From Fidelibacterota bacterium (GTDB lineage: Bacteria > Fidelibacterota > Marinisomatia > SCGC-AAA003-L08 > JACNLC01), in contig JAJRUW010000050.1 of NCBI GenBank assembly GCA_024277615.1, positions 1 through 39,121 of the forward strand: a stretch of 39,121 nt of DNA, given 5' to 3'. Shown in pieces: positions 9,058 through 21,452 of the stretch. Position numbers and translations under genes: made by a program. Below the pieces are notes generated by a model that ran no database searches, was not told the origin of the DNA, and saw only the letters and a program-made list of their open reading frames with translations. Each line of letters starts with the position of its first letter. Within the stretch, counting starts at the first letter, position 1.

Positions 9058-10158
9058 ATGAAGTTTTCAATTGAAAAATCAATTCTTTTAAATTCGCTGC
9101 AGCAATTAAACAAGGCCATACCACCCCGGTCAACCCTGCCGGTGTTAAGTAATATTCTTTTTGAATCAGGGGATGGCATACTCGAATTAAGAACTACCGA
9201 CCTCGAAATATCTATCACGATAAGACTACCGATCCAATCTGATGGAAAAACAAAAATAGCTATACCTATCCATAAACTTCTGGAAATTACAAATGAGATG
9301 CCTGAAGGCAATATAGATTTTGAAATTTCAGACGTGGGAAAAGTAATTATTAAAAGCGCCTATGGTAAATACACGATCATGGGTGAATCTGCTGATAATT
9401 ATCCCTCTAAACAAATTATAACCGATGCTAGGGAAATCTCTCTTCAAAGCGAGTTGCTGCAAAAAATAATTGAGCATACGACCTATGCCGTCAGTCGTGA
9501 GGAAATAAAACCGGCATTACAAGGTGTCTATTTTCAAATACATGAAAACATGCTGCGGATCGTATCGACAGACGGCCATCGGCTGGTCCGATATACAATC
9601 AATGATGTGACTTCTGAAAACTTCCAGGGTGAAGTAATAATTCCCGCTAAATTTTTATCCATCATTAAAAACTATCTGCCGCCAAATAAAGCCATAAACT
9701 TATTGATGGACCAACATCATGTAAAAATTTCTTTGGATGAAACCACTATTTCAACCAGAATTATTGATCAGAAATATCCCGACTATGAAAATGTAATTCC
9801 AACAGATAACGATAAAAAAATTATTGTTGACAGGGCTGAATTCTTGGCATCGGTAAGACGAGTATCAATTTTTTCTAATAAATCAACCAGACAGATAATA
9901 CTGTCCATTTCTGAAAATAAAATGGTAATCTCTACAGAAGATCCGGAGAACATTACGACTGGTAAAGAAACCATTAACTGTAAATTTTCAGGGGAACCCC
10001 TTTCTATTAGTTACAATGCAGCTTATTTAAAGGAAGTTCTCATGCATCAAAACAGCGATGAAATCCTGATAAAACTTAAAACAACTGTCAGTGCAGGAAT
10101 CTTCATCCCGCAAAACAGCGAGGACGATATTATAACCTTGCTCATGCCGATAAGATAA
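9058..10158 (+). CDS. dnaN: DNA polymerase III beta subunit (sliding clamp)
   Basis: The clamp encircles DNA and tethers the replicase and repair polymerases. The 366-residue product has the usual length and the three repeated clamp domains. It begins MKFSIEKSILLNSLQQLNKA and includes the conserved RSTLPVLSNILFE. Further features are a GVYFQIHENMLRIVSTDGHRL-like second-domain block and the C-terminal LLMPIR, which forms part of the partner-binding pocket. AAAGGAAA lies just upstream of the ATG. It is the first gene right of the putative origin, with recF 17 bases downstream. Pol IV, encoded in the same window, ends in a clamp-binding-like QLELRL. Confidence 0.97.
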   Translation: MKFSIEKSILLNSLQQLNKAIPPRSTLPVLSNILFESGDGILELRTTDLEISITIRLPIQSDGKTKIAIPIHKLLEITNEMPEGNIDFEISDVGKVIIKSAYGKYTIMGESADNYPSKQIITDAREISLQSELLQKIIEHTTYAVSREEIKPALQGVYFQIHENMLRIVSTDGHRLVRYTINDVTSENFQGEVIIPAKFLSIIKNYLPPNKAINLLMDQHHVKISLDETTISTRIIDQKYPDYENVIPTDNDKKIIVDRAEFLASVRRVSIFSNKSTRQIILSISENKMVISTEDPENITTGKETINCKFSGEPLSISYNAAYLKEVLMHQNSDEILIKLKTTVSAGIFIPQNSEDDIITLLMPIR

Positions 10159-10175
10159 ATCATACAACGAACTCT

Positions 10176-11242
10176 ATGTATTTGTCAAAACTTGAGTTGG
10201 AGAATGTCCGGCCATTTTCCCATTTTCAGTGCGATTTTTCTGAAGACATAAATCTGATCTATGGCGGTAACGGAATCGGTAAAACTACAATTCTGGAATC
10301 AATCTATATTTTGTCTATTTCCAAGAGTTTCCGATCCGGTAAGCGAAAAAATATAGTGAAACAAGGTGCGGAGAATCTGTCAATCAAAGGCTGCATCTCG
10401 GATGACAACGGGGAATCAATAAAAATTGACTACTATAAGTTTCGTGAGGAACGCAGAATCAAAATAAATGAAGATACACTCAGCAGGGTAACCGACCTGA
10501 TTGGTTTATTCCCGGTTGTGATAATGTCTCCCGAGGATGAAGATATTATCTCAGGATCTGCCTTGAACCGGAGAAATTTCATTAACAGATTATTTTCCAT
10601 TGTTGATAAGCAATACCTGAAAACACTCAAAGATTTTGAAAGAATCCGAAAACATCGAAATGTCCTTTTACAAATAGGAGATTACGACCAGGCCATAACC
10701 TGGGAAACACCTTTTGTTGAGACCGGTTTCCAAATATGGCAAAAAAGGCGCAAATATATCAAGGCGTTTATAACCCTTTTTAAACTTTTTTGGAAAGAAT
10801 CATTTCCCGATTTGGAAGCAAGTATAGAGTATAAATCTTTAAACTGTGCAAATAAGGAAGCATTTTTCGAAAAGCTTCGTGAAAATCGGAAGATTGACTA
10901 TACAAATAAGCGCAATTCATACGGCCCGCACCGGGATGATCTTTATTTTTCGCTTAATTGTATCGAGTTAAGGAATTTCGGTTCGCAGGGAGAGAAAAAG
11001 ATTTTTCTGTCCGTTCTGAAAAAAGCAGAGGCGGCTTTCATCAGCTCAAAACTGAATAAGAAACCGGTAATCCTGCTTGATGATTTGTTCGCCAAGCTGG
11101 ACGAGGAACGAAGTCACAGGATTGTACATCTGTTTAAGAAAAATTTCCAGACCTTTATAACGTCCACAGATTTAAATATAAGCGGGTTATTTGACGCAGA
11201 GGGCGCAAACATTAATCAGATCAAGCTTTCCAGGAAAACGGC

Positions 11243-11258
<16 letters not shown>
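10176..11258 (+). CDS. recF: DNA replication and repair protein RecF
   Basis: RecF is an SMC-like ATPase that helps load RecA at single-strand gaps. The 360-residue product has Walker A GGNGIGKTT (about residues 30-38) preceded by the typical LELENVRPFSHF opening. The conserved SPEDEDIISG, the signature-like FGSQGEKK and Walker B VILLDDLFAKLDEERS follow, all diagnostic of RecF. No clear Shine-Dalgarno is seen, which fits coupling to dnaN. It overlaps the next gene by 16 bases. Confidence 0.95.
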
Positions 11259-13479
<2,221 letters not shown>

Positions 13480-13488
13480 GGAATTTTA

Positions 13489-15957
13489 ATGGATATTATT
13501 GGTGGTAATATAAAGGACCGGGACATTGTCAGGGAGATGCACGAATCCTATCTCAACTATGCAATGTCGGTCATTGTCAGCAGGGCCCTGCCGGATGTCC
13601 GTGACGGCTTGAAACCCGTCCATCGCAGGGTCTTATTTGGAACTTCGGAACTGGGGGCAGCCTGGAACCGGGCATATAAAAAATGTGCCAGGATTGTCGG
13701 TGAAGTGATGGGTAAATACCATCCACACGGAGATTCTTCTGTCTATGATGCCCTGGTGAGGATGGCTCAGCCGTGGTCGCTTAGGTATCCCCTCATGGAC
13801 GGACAGGGTAATTTCGGCTCTATCGATGGAGATTCCGCTGCGGCGATGAGATATACGGAAGCCCGCATGGCCAAGGTCTCTTCAGAAATGCTCCGGGATA
13901 TAGAAAAAGAGACTGTGGACTGGAATCCGAATTTCGATGACACTCTCAAAGAGCCGGCCGTTCTTCCCTCCGTTATTCCGAACCTGCTCATGAACGGTGC
14001 GGACGGTATCGCCGTTGGCATGGCCACCAAAATTCCTCCACACAATCTGAACGAGCTGGTGTCCGGATTGATTGCCATGCTGGAAAATCCGGATATTGAA
14101 ATAGAGGAGCTGATCGCAGACCATGTCAAGGGTCCGGACTTCCCCACGGGCGGTATTATTTTAGGCAGTGACGGGATTCGGGATGCTTATCTTACGGGCA
14201 GGGGCAGGATCATCATGCGGGCTAAGGCCAGCATTGAGGAAATGAAAAACAGCCGCGAGCGGATCATCATCAATGAACTGCCATACCAGGTGAACAAAGC
14301 CAATCTCATCGAAAAAATTGCTCTGCTGGTAAGAGACAAAAAACTGGAAGGTATCTCGGATTTGCGGGACGAATCCGATAAGGATGGCATCCGCATCGTT
14401 ATTGAATGTCGGAGGGATGCTATGGCAAGTGTGGTTCTGAACAATCTGTTCAAGCACACTCAGCTTCAGGAATCATACGGTGTTATCATGCTGGCATTGG
14501 TGGATGGTGTTCCGAAAGTCATGAATCTTAAAGAGGTTCTGGGACATTTTCTGGTTTTCAGAAGAGAGGTTATTATCCGGCGCACCCGGTATGAATTGAA
14601 AGAGGCCGAGGACAGGGCACATATCCTGGAAGGATTAAAAATTGCCCTGGATAACATTGATGAAGTGATCAGGATTATCCGGGCCTCAAAAGACCCCGAT
14701 GAGGCACGCTCCGGACTCATGGAGAACTTTAAACTGTCAGAGCGACAGGCAAAAGCAATTTTGGATATGCGCTTGCAGCGGCTGACCTCACTGGAAGTAG
14801 ATAAAGTCGTTGCAGAATACAGAGAAATCCTGATGCTCATAGAAAAGCTGAAATTCATTCTTGATAATTACAATAAACAGAGTGATCTCATCCGGGAAGA
14901 GTTGCTTGAAATTGCCCAAAAATATAAAGAAGATCGACTCACAGACATCGTTAAATCCAGTGGTGACCTCAGCATTGAGGATATGATTGCAGACGAAGAT
15001 ATGGTAGTGACCATAACGCATAACGGATTCATCAAGCGCATTCCCTCGTCCGGCTGGCGGCGTCAGCGGAGAGGCGGCCGTGGTATGCAGGGAGCTCAGG
15101 CAAAGGAAGATGACTTCGTTGAACATCTTTTCGTGGCTTCGACTCACAACTACATGCTTTTCTTCACGGACAGAGGTAAATGTTATTGGTTAAAAGTACA
15201 TGAGATCCCCGTTGCCGGCAGGGCTTCCCGGGGACGCGCAATCGTAAATCTGATAGGCTGTGAAACCGGTGAAAAGGTGAAGGCTTTTGTCTCCGTAAAA
15301 GAATTTTCGGCTGACAACTATATTGTAATGGCCACCAAAAACGGCCTGGTCAAGCGCTCCAATTTGTCCTTGTATGGGCGGCCCCGCCGAAACGGAATTT
15401 ACGCCATCGAGATCCGTGAAGGCGATGAACTGATTGAATCAAAAGTAACTTCCGGGGATGAGGATATCATTCTGGGGACCAGAAATGGAAAATCCATCCG
15501 GTTCAATGAAAATGATATTCGCCCTACCGGCCGAAAAACCATGGGTGTTCGCGGCATTACGCTCAGTTCGGCAGAAGACCGACTCATCGGAATGATAGCT
15601 GTAAAACGAGAGGGGACGATTCTGGTTGCCACGGATAAGGGATACGGCAAGCGCACGGGCATCCTCGAATATAGGGTTCAGCACAGAGCCGGTAAGGGTA
15701 TTATTACGGTAAAAACAACCGATAAGGTCGGTAAAATGGTGGCCATGCTGGAAGTGGTTGATACCGATGACCTCATGATTATAACCGATTCCGGGGTAAT
15801 GATACGACAGTCGGTAAAAGATATACGGACCATCGGACGAAATACGCAAGGAGTTCGTCTTCTGCGCCTCGACGAAGGTGCCAGCATATCCTCCATAACG
15901 CGGGTCATGGAAAATGAAGACCGGCAGGACGAGGACGAGGATGAGGAGAATAATTAA
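13489..15957 (+). CDS. gyrA: DNA gyrase subunit A
   Basis: DNA-cleaving subunit of gyrase, 822 residues. The catalytic tyrosine is Tyr122 in [11 protein letters not shown], the same number as in E. coli. In the quinolone-determining region, [10 protein letters not shown] keeps Ser83 and Asp87, the drug-sensitive residues. The GyrA box QRRGGRG at about residues 526-532 identifies gyrase rather than ParC; the usual final lysine-glycine is arginine-glycine. The beta-pinwheel repeats follow. The protein ends in an acidic tail ([13 protein letters not shown]), which in other gyrases tunes supercoiling. AAGGA lies before the ATG. Confidence 0.97.
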   Translation: MDIIGGNIKDRDIVREMHESYLNYAMSVIVSRALPDVRDGLKPVHRRVLFGTSELGAAWNRAYKKCARIVGEVMGKYHPHGDSSVYDALVRMAQPWSLRYPLMDGQGNFGSIDGDSAAAMRYTEARMAKVSSEMLRDIEKETVDWNPNFDDTLKEPAVLPSVIPNLLMNGADGIAVGMATKIPPHNLNELVSGLIAMLENPDIEIEELIADHVKGPDFPTGGIILGSDGIRDAYLTGRGRIIMRAKASIEEMKNSRERIIINELPYQVNKANLIEKIALLVRDKKLEGISDLRDESDKDGIRIVIECRRDAMASVVLNNLFKHTQLQESYGVIMLALVDGVPKVMNLKEVLGHFLVFRREVIIRRTRYELKEAEDRAHILEGLKIALDNIDEVIRIIRASKDPDEARSGLMENFKLSERQAKAILDMRLQRLTSLEVDKVVAEYREILMLIEKLKFILDNYNKQSDLIREELLEIAQKYKEDRLTDIVKSSGDLSIEDMIADEDMVVTITHNGFIKRIPSSGWRRQRRGGRGMQGAQAKEDDFVEHLFVASTHNYMLFFTDRGKCYWLKVHEIPVAGRASRGRAIVNLIGCETGEKVKAFVSVKEFSADNYIVMATKNGLVKRSNLSLYGRPRRNGIYAIEIREGDELIESKVTSGDEDIILGTRNGKSIRFNENDIRPTGRKTMGVRGITLSSAEDRLIGMIAVKREGTILVATDKGYGKRTGILEYRVQHRAGKGIITVKTTDKVGKMVAMLEVVDTDDLMIITDSGVMIRQSVKDIRTIGRNTQGVRLLRLDEGASISSITRVMENEDRQDEDEDEENN

Positions 15958-15965
15958 AACAGAGA

Positions 15966-16667
15966 ATGTTTTCGGTAACGACAAGGGACTCCGGTATATT
16001 TAAAAAGCTTGATGAGCGGATATCCGGGATAGCTAAAAAAGCCGGCCGCATGCGCGAAGAAATTACACTGGTTGCCGTTACCAAAGGTCATCCGGTTGAA
16101 GCTATGATAGCTGCCTGTGACTGGGGGTTAACAACCCTTGGAGAAAGCCGAATTCAGGAAACGGAAAAAAAACTCCCTCAATTTCCTTTTCGGGAAAAGA
16201 TCGAGCTTCATCTCATTGGTCATCTTCAGAAAAATAAAGTTCGTAAAGCCCTGGAGATCTATGATGTCATACAGTCCGTGGATTCCCCGCACCTGGCCGA
16301 AAGAATTGATCGGATTGCCGGTGACACGGACAAGGTGCAGCGTATTTTCCTAGAAGTTAATACCGGCAATGACCCGGCTAAATATGGTTTTAAGGAAGAT
16401 GATCTGCTCCTTGCGGCAGAAAAACTTCAGGAGTTGAAAAATCTCTCAATTGAAGGCCTCATGGTTGTAGCTCCCCTCACGACAGATGCGGCCACCCTGC
16501 ACCGGACGTTTTCAAAGACACGCAAACTGAAAGAGCGTCTGAATAAAATGGGATGTTCCTCGATAGAAGCTCTTTCAATGGGCATGTCATCCGATTATGA
16601 AATTGCGATTCAGGAAGGAGCAACCCATATTCGTCTGGGAACAGTTCTGTTTGGTAAAAGAAACTGA
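15966..16667 (+). CDS. YggS/PLPBP-family pyridoxal phosphate homeostasis protein
   Basis: A 233-residue single-domain, PLP-binding alanine-racemase-fold protein that keeps free PLP and amino-acid pools in balance in the cytoplasm. The PLP lysine is Lys40 in LVAVTKGHP. Further conserved parts are GESRIQE, LHLIGHLQKNK, the FLEVNTGNDPAKYGF block, LSMGMSSDYEIAI and the C-terminal IRLGTVLFG, all diagnostic. The gene starts 8 bases after gyrA and shares one base with the following gene, so it probably sits at the end of the gyrase transcript. Confidence 0.93.
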   Translation: MFSVTTRDSGIFKKLDERISGIAKKAGRMREEITLVAVTKGHPVEAMIAACDWGLTTLGESRIQETEKKLPQFPFREKIELHLIGHLQKNKVRKALEIYDVIQSVDSPHLAERIDRIAGDTDKVQRIFLEVNTGNDPAKYGFKEDDLLLAAEKLQELKNLSIEGLMVVAPLTTDAATLHRTFSKTRKLKERLNKMGCSSIEALSMGMSSDYEIAIQEGATHIRLGTVLFGKRN

Positions 16668-17107
16668 TGTCTCAAATCCTGGTCACACAACAACTGGCTG
16701 CACGCAATATTGCCTATAAATCGAAGGGTATCCTAATTGATGCGTCTGATGTAAATGCCGTGCTCAAAGTCCTGAAGACTGTTAAAATGAGGGAAATAAT
16801 TATTTACGACCTGACCGATGTACCGAACAGCCGTCCCGGTATAAAATTTCCCGTGAGGGACCACATTAACCGCACGGGTATGAACCCCTTAATTGGACGG
16901 CAGAAGGCCCTGCAGGTAGATTTCACCGATCTTACCGGCCTTTATACACAAACTCCGGACGGCATTGTGACGGATTGTCTCGGCGCTCGATTTCCCGGAA
17001 CTGACTTCGAATATCCGAGCGCCTGGTTGTGCAATGTTTCAATTATCGCCCGGGCGATGAATTTTAGTGAGATATCAGCCTGTCTGGTGAATACTCCAGC
17101 CGGCTGA
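16667..17107 (+). CDS. Short purine-nucleoside-phosphorylase-like protein, probably non-catalytic
   Basis: 146 residues. The segment VRDHINRTGMNPLIG followed by VDFTDLTGLYT resembles the DHxNxTGxNPLIGPN...RFPDMSxAY block of trimeric purine nucleoside phosphorylases. The end, ISACLVNTPAG, resembles the GISCxTNxAAG block. The N-terminal phosphate-binding GSGLG region is missing, as is the YETPAE segment with the catalytic glutamate. The product is about half the usual ~270 residues and looks internally shortened. No frameshift or decay is evident, and its start is coupled to yggS by a one-base overlap, so I treat it as a real gene. Function unknown: a ligand-binding or scaffold role is possible, and an inactive relic cannot be excluded. 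Confidence 0.65.
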   Translation: MSQILVTQQLAARNIAYKSKGILIDASDVNAVLKVLKTVKMREIIIYDLTDVPNSRPGIKFPVRDHINRTGMNPLIGRQKALQVDFTDLTGLYTQTPDGIVTDCLGARFPGTDFEYPSAWLCNVSIIARAMNFSEISACLVNTPAG

Positions 17108-17156
17108 ATCCACTCTCCGGGAATGCCAACATAGAACCGGACTGAAAGCTTTTCCA

Positions 17157-17810
17157 ATGGCAAAACATCAGGAAACAAAGGTAGAAGAAACAGCCAACAG
17201 CATTACCCATGCAATTGGAGTTATTTTGAGTATAGTCGCCCTGGTTATACTGGTTGTTATGTCTGCCCGACAGGGCGATGCATGGAAAATAGTCAGCTTT
17301 AGCATTTACGGTACAAGCCTCATACTGCTCTACAGCGCATCCACATTTTACCACAGTTTTCAATCCAAAAAGCTTAAACATTTTTTTCATATTCTGGATC
17401 ATTCCTTTATCTATCTGCTGATAGCAGGGACTTATACACCATTTACACTGATTTCCCTGCGCGGACCCTGGGGTTGGAGTTTATTTGGCGTGATCTGGGG
17501 TCTTACAATTATAGGGACCCTGTTCAAAACGGTGCTTACGGGCCGCTATAACACACTCTCGGTGGTTGTATATGTTTTGATGGGATGGGTTGTGGTTGTG
17601 GCGATAAAACCCATGCTTGCAAGTGTGCCGGCCTCGGGACTGATACTGTTATTGTCAGGCGGGATTTTCTATACTCTGGGTGTCATTTTTTATCGATGGA
17701 AAAGTTTGCCCTTCAGTCATGCGGTCTGGCATTTGTTTGTCCTGGGAGGAAGCATCAGTCATTTTTGGGCAATTTATTTCAGCATTCTGCTCCCGGGCGG
17801 GTCATCCTGA
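17157..17810 (+). CDS. Haemolysin III / PAQR-family integral membrane protein
   Basis: A 217-residue, seven-helix inner-membrane protein. The family's metal-site motifs are present: STFYHSF in the second helix region, LDHSFIYLLIAGTYTPF, and the C-terminal SHAVWHLFVLGGSISHFW. Family members (YqfA/TrhA, Bacillus haemolysin III) are linked to membrane homeostasis, and 'haemolysin' is historical. It begins 49 bases after the preceding gene and converges on panC. The two stop codons are 11 bases apart, under a short inverted repeat. Confidence 0.9.
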   Translation: MAKHQETKVEETANSITHAIGVILSIVALVILVVMSARQGDAWKIVSFSIYGTSLILLYSASTFYHSFQSKKLKHFFHILDHSFIYLLIAGTYTPFTLISLRGPWGWSLFGVIWGLTIIGTLFKTVLTGRYNTLSVVVYVLMGWVVVVAIKPMLASVPASGLILLLSGGIFYTLGVIFYRWKSLPFSHAVWHLFVLGGSISHFWAIYFSILLPGGSS

Positions 17811-17822
17811 CGCTTACAGGAT
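17804..17822. terminator. Short inverted repeat between convergent genes
   Basis: ATCCTG (17804-17809) and CAGGAT (17817-17822) form a 6-bp stem with a 7-base loop, spanning the stop codons of the haemolysin III gene (+) and panC (-). There is no T run on either side, so intrinsic termination is not certain. Confidence 0.3.
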
Positions 17823-18667
17823 CAGATCTTCAATGGCAGGTTCAGATTGTCGATCAATCTTGTCGGACCGAAAAATACGGCCAGGCTGATCAGAGCATCT
17901 GCAGTAATCTCTCCCTCAAATTCAGTTAATGACACGTCATCGGCAATAGAAATATAATCAATTTTGGCCAGCGGTTCGGTGAGAATCCGGGCTTCAATCA
18001 CCTTACGTAAAATTCCGGCGTTTCGCTCTCCTTTTTCAAAGAGCTCCTTCCCTTCGGACAGGGCACGGAAAATAACGGCGGCGCGCAGCTGTTCATTTTT
18101 GGTGAGATATTGATTTCTGCTGCTCAAAGCCAAACCGTTTATATCCCGGACTGTGGGGCAATCAACAATGGTAATGTCGTAGTTCAGGTCTTTGGTCATT
18201 TTCCGGATTACCCGCAGCTGCTGGGCGTCTTTCCTGCCGAAATAGGCATAGTCCGGCCGAAAGATGTTAAACAGCTTTGAGACGATCGTAGTAACTCCGC
18301 GAAAATGACCCGGGCGGCTTTGTCCTTCGAGCCGGAGTGAGAGTTCTCCCTCCGAGACGAAAGTAGAATAGTCGTCAGGATATATCTCGCGGTCCTCCGG
18401 CAAAAATACGGCGGACACCTGCAGGTTTCTGAGCGCGGAGAGGTCCCTTTCCAGTGTGCGCGGATAGGCGCTGAGGTCTTCACGAGGGCCGAATTGAGTC
18501 GGATTTACATAGATACTTACGACCGTGTGGTTACAGGCTCGGACAGCCGCTCTGATCAATGAGAGATGCCCATCATGCAGAGCCCCCATGGTGGGCACAA
18601 GTCCGACAGAGCCGGTTATCTGTCTGCGCCAAAGTTGACATTCACGAACGCTTTGGATCAGTTCCAT
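17822..18667 (-). CDS. panC: Pantothenate synthetase
   Basis: Condenses pantoate with beta-alanine using ATP, the last step of vitamin B5 synthesis. The 281-residue product begins MELIQSVREC. It has VPTMGALHDGHLSLI with the HxGH nucleotide-binding motif, then YVNPTQFGPREDLSAYPR, RPGHFRGVTTIVSKLFNI, FGRKDAQQLRVI and the KMSKS-like LSSRNQYL. The start at 18667 gives normal family length; the open frame continues upstream only because it overlaps panB (26 bases). panD is not in the window. Confidence 0.95.
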   Translation of the reverse strand: MELIQSVRECQLWRRQITGSVGLVPTMGALHDGHLSLIRAAVRACNHTVVSIYVNPTQFGPREDLSAYPRTLERDLSALRNLQVSAVFLPEDREIYPDDYSTFVSEGELSLRLEGQSRPGHFRGVTTIVSKLFNIFRPDYAYFGRKDAQQLRVIRKMTKDLNYDITIVDCPTVRDINGLALSSRNQYLTKNEQLRAAVIFRALSEGKELFEKGERNAGILRKVIEARILTEPLAKIDYISIADDVSLTEFEGEITADALISLAVFFGPTRLIDNLNLPLKI

Positions 18668-19502
18668 AATCCGTAGCGGAAAGAGTTTTTTGGGCTTTCT
18701 CGGATAAATGTGTGTAATTTTCTCCGGCGGTGAATTTCCCCGAAGCAACATCTTTTTTGTATTGCAGCACGCTGTCAGTGATGAGAGCTCCCAGCCGGGC
18801 AAATTGACGTGTATGTTTGGGTGCAAAATCACCCAGCCCTAAAATATCATGAAACACCTGTATCTGGCCATCGCAATGGGGACCGGCGCCGATGCCGATG
18901 GTTGGGATGTCGAGCTCGGATGTGATTTGTTCGGCCAGTTCGGCAGGAATTCCCTCCAGTACAATCGAAAAAGCCCCCGCCGACTGAACCGCCAGAGCAT
19001 CTTGCAGAATTGTCCGGGCTGCAGTCCCGGTTTTCCCCTGTATCCTATATCCGGACATCTGATGAAAAGACTGAGGTGTCAGGCCCACGTGGCCCATAAC
19101 CGGAATTCCGCAATCCACAATGGCAGATATCTGCGGCACCATGTGCTGACCACCCTCAAGTTTTACGGCAGAGGCCGAGCCCTTTTTAATGAAGTCACCA
19201 GCGGATTGAATGGCGCTTTCCACAGAGGCTTGATAACTCATAAAGGGCATGTCGGCAACTACAAGGGCGCTTTGAACTCCCCGGGCAACTGCAGCCGTGA
19301 GCATTAGCATTTCATCCATCGAAGCCGGGATTGTGGTTGCATAACCCATCATTACCATGGCCGCACTGTCACCCACAAGGATTAACGGAATACCGGCCCT
19401 GTCAACCAGCTGTGCCGAAGTATAATCGTAAGCCGTTAAAGCGGCAAAGGGCTCCGGCTTGTGCTTGAGCTGTTTAATAGATTGTATTGTTATTTTAGTC
19501 AT
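18642..19502 (-). CDS. panB: 3-methyl-2-oxobutanoate hydroxymethyltransferase
   Basis: First committed step of pantothenate synthesis: adds a hydroxymethyl group from methylene-THF to ketoisovalerate. The 286-residue product has ALTAYDYTSAQLVDRAG and the metal-binding VGDS and VADMPF. KLEGG, MGHVGLTPQS, the catalytic-glutamate segment VLEGIP and GIGAGPHCDGQIQV follow. All key residues appear intact. The C terminus runs about 20 residues past the usual end and overlaps panC, so the pair is translationally coupled. No clear ribosome site is seen at the ATG. Confidence 0.95.
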   Translation of the reverse strand: MTKITIQSIKQLKHKPEPFAALTAYDYTSAQLVDRAGIPLILVGDSAAMVMMGYATTIPASMDEMLMLTAAVARGVQSALVVADMPFMSYQASVESAIQSAGDFIKKGSASAVKLEGGQHMVPQISAIVDCGIPVMGHVGLTPQSFHQMSGYRIQGKTGTAARTILQDALAVQSAGAFSIVLEGIPAELAEQITSELDIPTIGIGAGPHCDGQIQVFHDILGLGDFAPKHTRQFARLGALITDSVLQYKKDVASGKFTAGENYTHLSEKAQKTLSATDYGTDPKRS

Positions 19503-19711
19503 TTATAACAGACCTGCATAGGCAGCCGCCATTTTTTGTACGAGTATTAATTAAAAGTCCGGTTTGAGTCCACCGCACAGCCGAGTAATCACTTTTATTT
19601 GTCGCATATATTGGGATGAAAGGAATCTACCGTGTTTATTACAGCCCTAATTTACGGAGACTGAGACACCCTGTAAAATGAAGCATTTCACAGACAATAT
19701 AAAGAAATTTT

Positions 19712-21217
19712 TCATATTCCGGGTCCCATGATGATAGTCACCATGCTTAAAACATCATAAATATCAAGAGTACCATCCTCGTTCAGGTCGCCGCAAGGTT
19801 CGAAATGCTGGTCTATTATCATGGCTATTACCGTCACAACATCGAGAATATCCAGGGCCCCGTCACCGCTAAGATCTCCCGGCGTGTCACATTCGAAATA
19901 GACAATGGTGAAAGGATATTCGAGCGTAGTTGCTGCCGAGCCGTCTGAGAATTCAAACAGAGCAGTATAATTACCGGGATCGAGGTTGCCCACGTTATAG
20001 GAAAAAATAACATCCGAATCGAAGTCATGACCGAGGGGAATCATAGGATATGCCTGATCGAGATTAACCAGACGGGCAACCGCCAGGTTGTGATCGCTGT
20101 CTGCATAACTGATTTCAAGGCTGCGATTGTCGGCGTTATAAACCGGTAATGAGAGGGACGGTGCCTGGTTTCCATCTTGAAAATTGGTTTCAAGGATCAG
20201 CATTGCAGGGGGAGTATCATCGAATATTTCAAAATCAATATCCAAAGTCGTCGAAGCGGTCATTCCCGAAATCAGCAGCGCATTTTCAGGATTGGGCCAG
20301 GTGCCAAAATCCGGGTCATCCGTGATATAGTGTGTGGCAATAGTCATATCGAGATTATTATCAGAGATAATCCAATTAATGTCTTCCGTAACATACTGGT
20401 AATCAATAAAATCACCATTTGCCGTACCCCATAATTTCAGAAGACCGGGATAAAGATTACCAAAGGCTCCGTTCCCGTATCCCAGCGAGTACACGACCAG
20501 TGTATCGGCTGAGAGGTCCTGCTCGGGGTTGCTGAAACCCACACCGTACAGATACCAGGGACCGAAAAAATCGCCTTCGTAAAAACCGCCTTCGTTTACG
20601 GTTAGCCGGACAAACAGCGAATCATCGTTATAGGTTGCAGACAAAGCAGAAATATCCAGAAAGGCATTGTCCCCCTGAACATCTCCTATGGGCTCATCTG
20701 CAACGGGTATGAGATAGTTATCACCCGGTGGAAACTCACCGCTGATATTTTTAGGAGACTGTGTGAGCAGTTCGATTCCCGTATTCTCGGCTGTCACCAG
20801 CCGGATGTACCAGGCCATATTATCTCCCCCGCCTGTCATGACGGTACAGTCCCGGAAGTTTTCGTATCCCGGCTGCCCGGCCATCACCTGACAGGGACCG
20901 GAATGCCAGGACTGCTGCCCGTCCATAGAGACAAATGCGATGGCAGATTGGAGTACAAGCTCCGGTTCGGGCAGGAACTGTATGACAATACTGTCATTGG
21001 GTGCGCCGGCAAAAAGATGGGAGGCAAAACCGAGAGTGCGGTGTGTGCCGGTATTTGTCTGAAGCTGCCGGAGGAAGTTTCGGTAAATATGCCCCGCCAG
21101 TTGCTCCATATTGGCATTCTTTTGAGAGTTGTCGAGGTTTGCTCCGGCAGTTGCGCTAAAGATGAGGGCAGAAATCAACAGGCGGAAACACAGTTTGATA
21201 AGTAAATCGGGTTTCAT
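19712..21217 (-). CDS. Secreted protein with C-terminal dockerin-like calcium repeats
   Basis: 501 residues with an N-terminal signal peptide (LLISALIFSATAGA). The large central part (about 40-430) is an unrecognised, beta-rich, extracytoplasmic region with many Asp/Gly/Asn residues. The end carries two dockerin-type repeats, GDLSGDGALDILDVVTVIAM and GDLNEDGTLDIYDVLSMVTI, each with the DxSxDGxxDxxD calcium loop. Type I dockerins bind cohesins in cellulosomes. Similar paired repeats also end many secreted proteins of FCB and related bacteria that have no cellulosome. No cohesin or catalytic domain is recognised here. It is divergent from the ABC operon, with 235 AT-rich bases between. Confidence 0.8.
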   Translation of the reverse strand: MKPDLLIKLCFRLLISALIFSATAGANLDNSQKNANMEQLAGHIYRNFLRQLQTNTGTHRTLGFASHLFAGAPNDSIVIQFLPEPELVLQSAIAFVSMDGQQSWHSGPCQVMAGQPGYENFRDCTVMTGGGDNMAWYIRLVTAENTGIELLTQSPKNISGEFPPGDNYLIPVADEPIGDVQGDNAFLDISALSATYNDDSLFVRLTVNEGGFYEGDFFGPWYLYGVGFSNPEQDLSADTLVVYSLGYGNGAFGNLYPGLLKLWGTANGDFIDYQYVTEDINWIISDNNLDMTIATHYITDDPDFGTWPNPENALLISGMTASTTLDIDFEIFDDTPPAMLILETNFQDGNQAPSLSLPVYNADNRSLEISYADSDHNLAVARLVNLDQAYPMIPLGHDFDSDVIFSYNVGNLDPGNYTALFEFSDGSAATTLEYPFTIVYFECDTPGDLSGDGALDILDVVTVIAMIIDQHFEPCGDLNEDGTLDIYDVLSMVTIIMGPGI

Positions 21218-21368
21218 GATATTTATGCAATATTAAGCATTATTGTATATGCAGTTCAAAAATTAATCTGTAGCCGTTGGTATCAGGCTGTTGAGCGGCG
21301 ACGGAAATCATGAGGCATATAATGTTAATATTAGTTAAGGTGAAAGAGTTAAATTTAGCGCAATTTTT

Positions 21369-21394
21369 TTGAAACAATTTGCAAAGTTTATAAT
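21369..21394 (+). promoter_or_regulatory. Candidate promoter of the ABC operon
   Basis: TATAAT at 21389-21394 is a perfect -10 hexamer, about 60 bases upstream of the GTG of the ATPase gene. A TTGAAA at 21369-21374 is only 14 bases away. A TTTG at 21368-21371 would suit a Bacteroidota-like -33 element. In AT-rich sequence such matches are common. Confidence 0.35.
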
Positions 21395-21452
21395 TCATAG
21401 AGTATTTTAATTGTATTTTCATTATGTTTACTCATGAAAAGGAGATCTAAAC

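Noticed and set aside
13767-14858. Long open frames on the - strand opposite gyrA (13767-14147, 14161-14457, 14466-14858)
   Set aside because: They lie entirely inside gyrA, have no ribosome sites or recognisable domains, and are explained by gyrA codon use.
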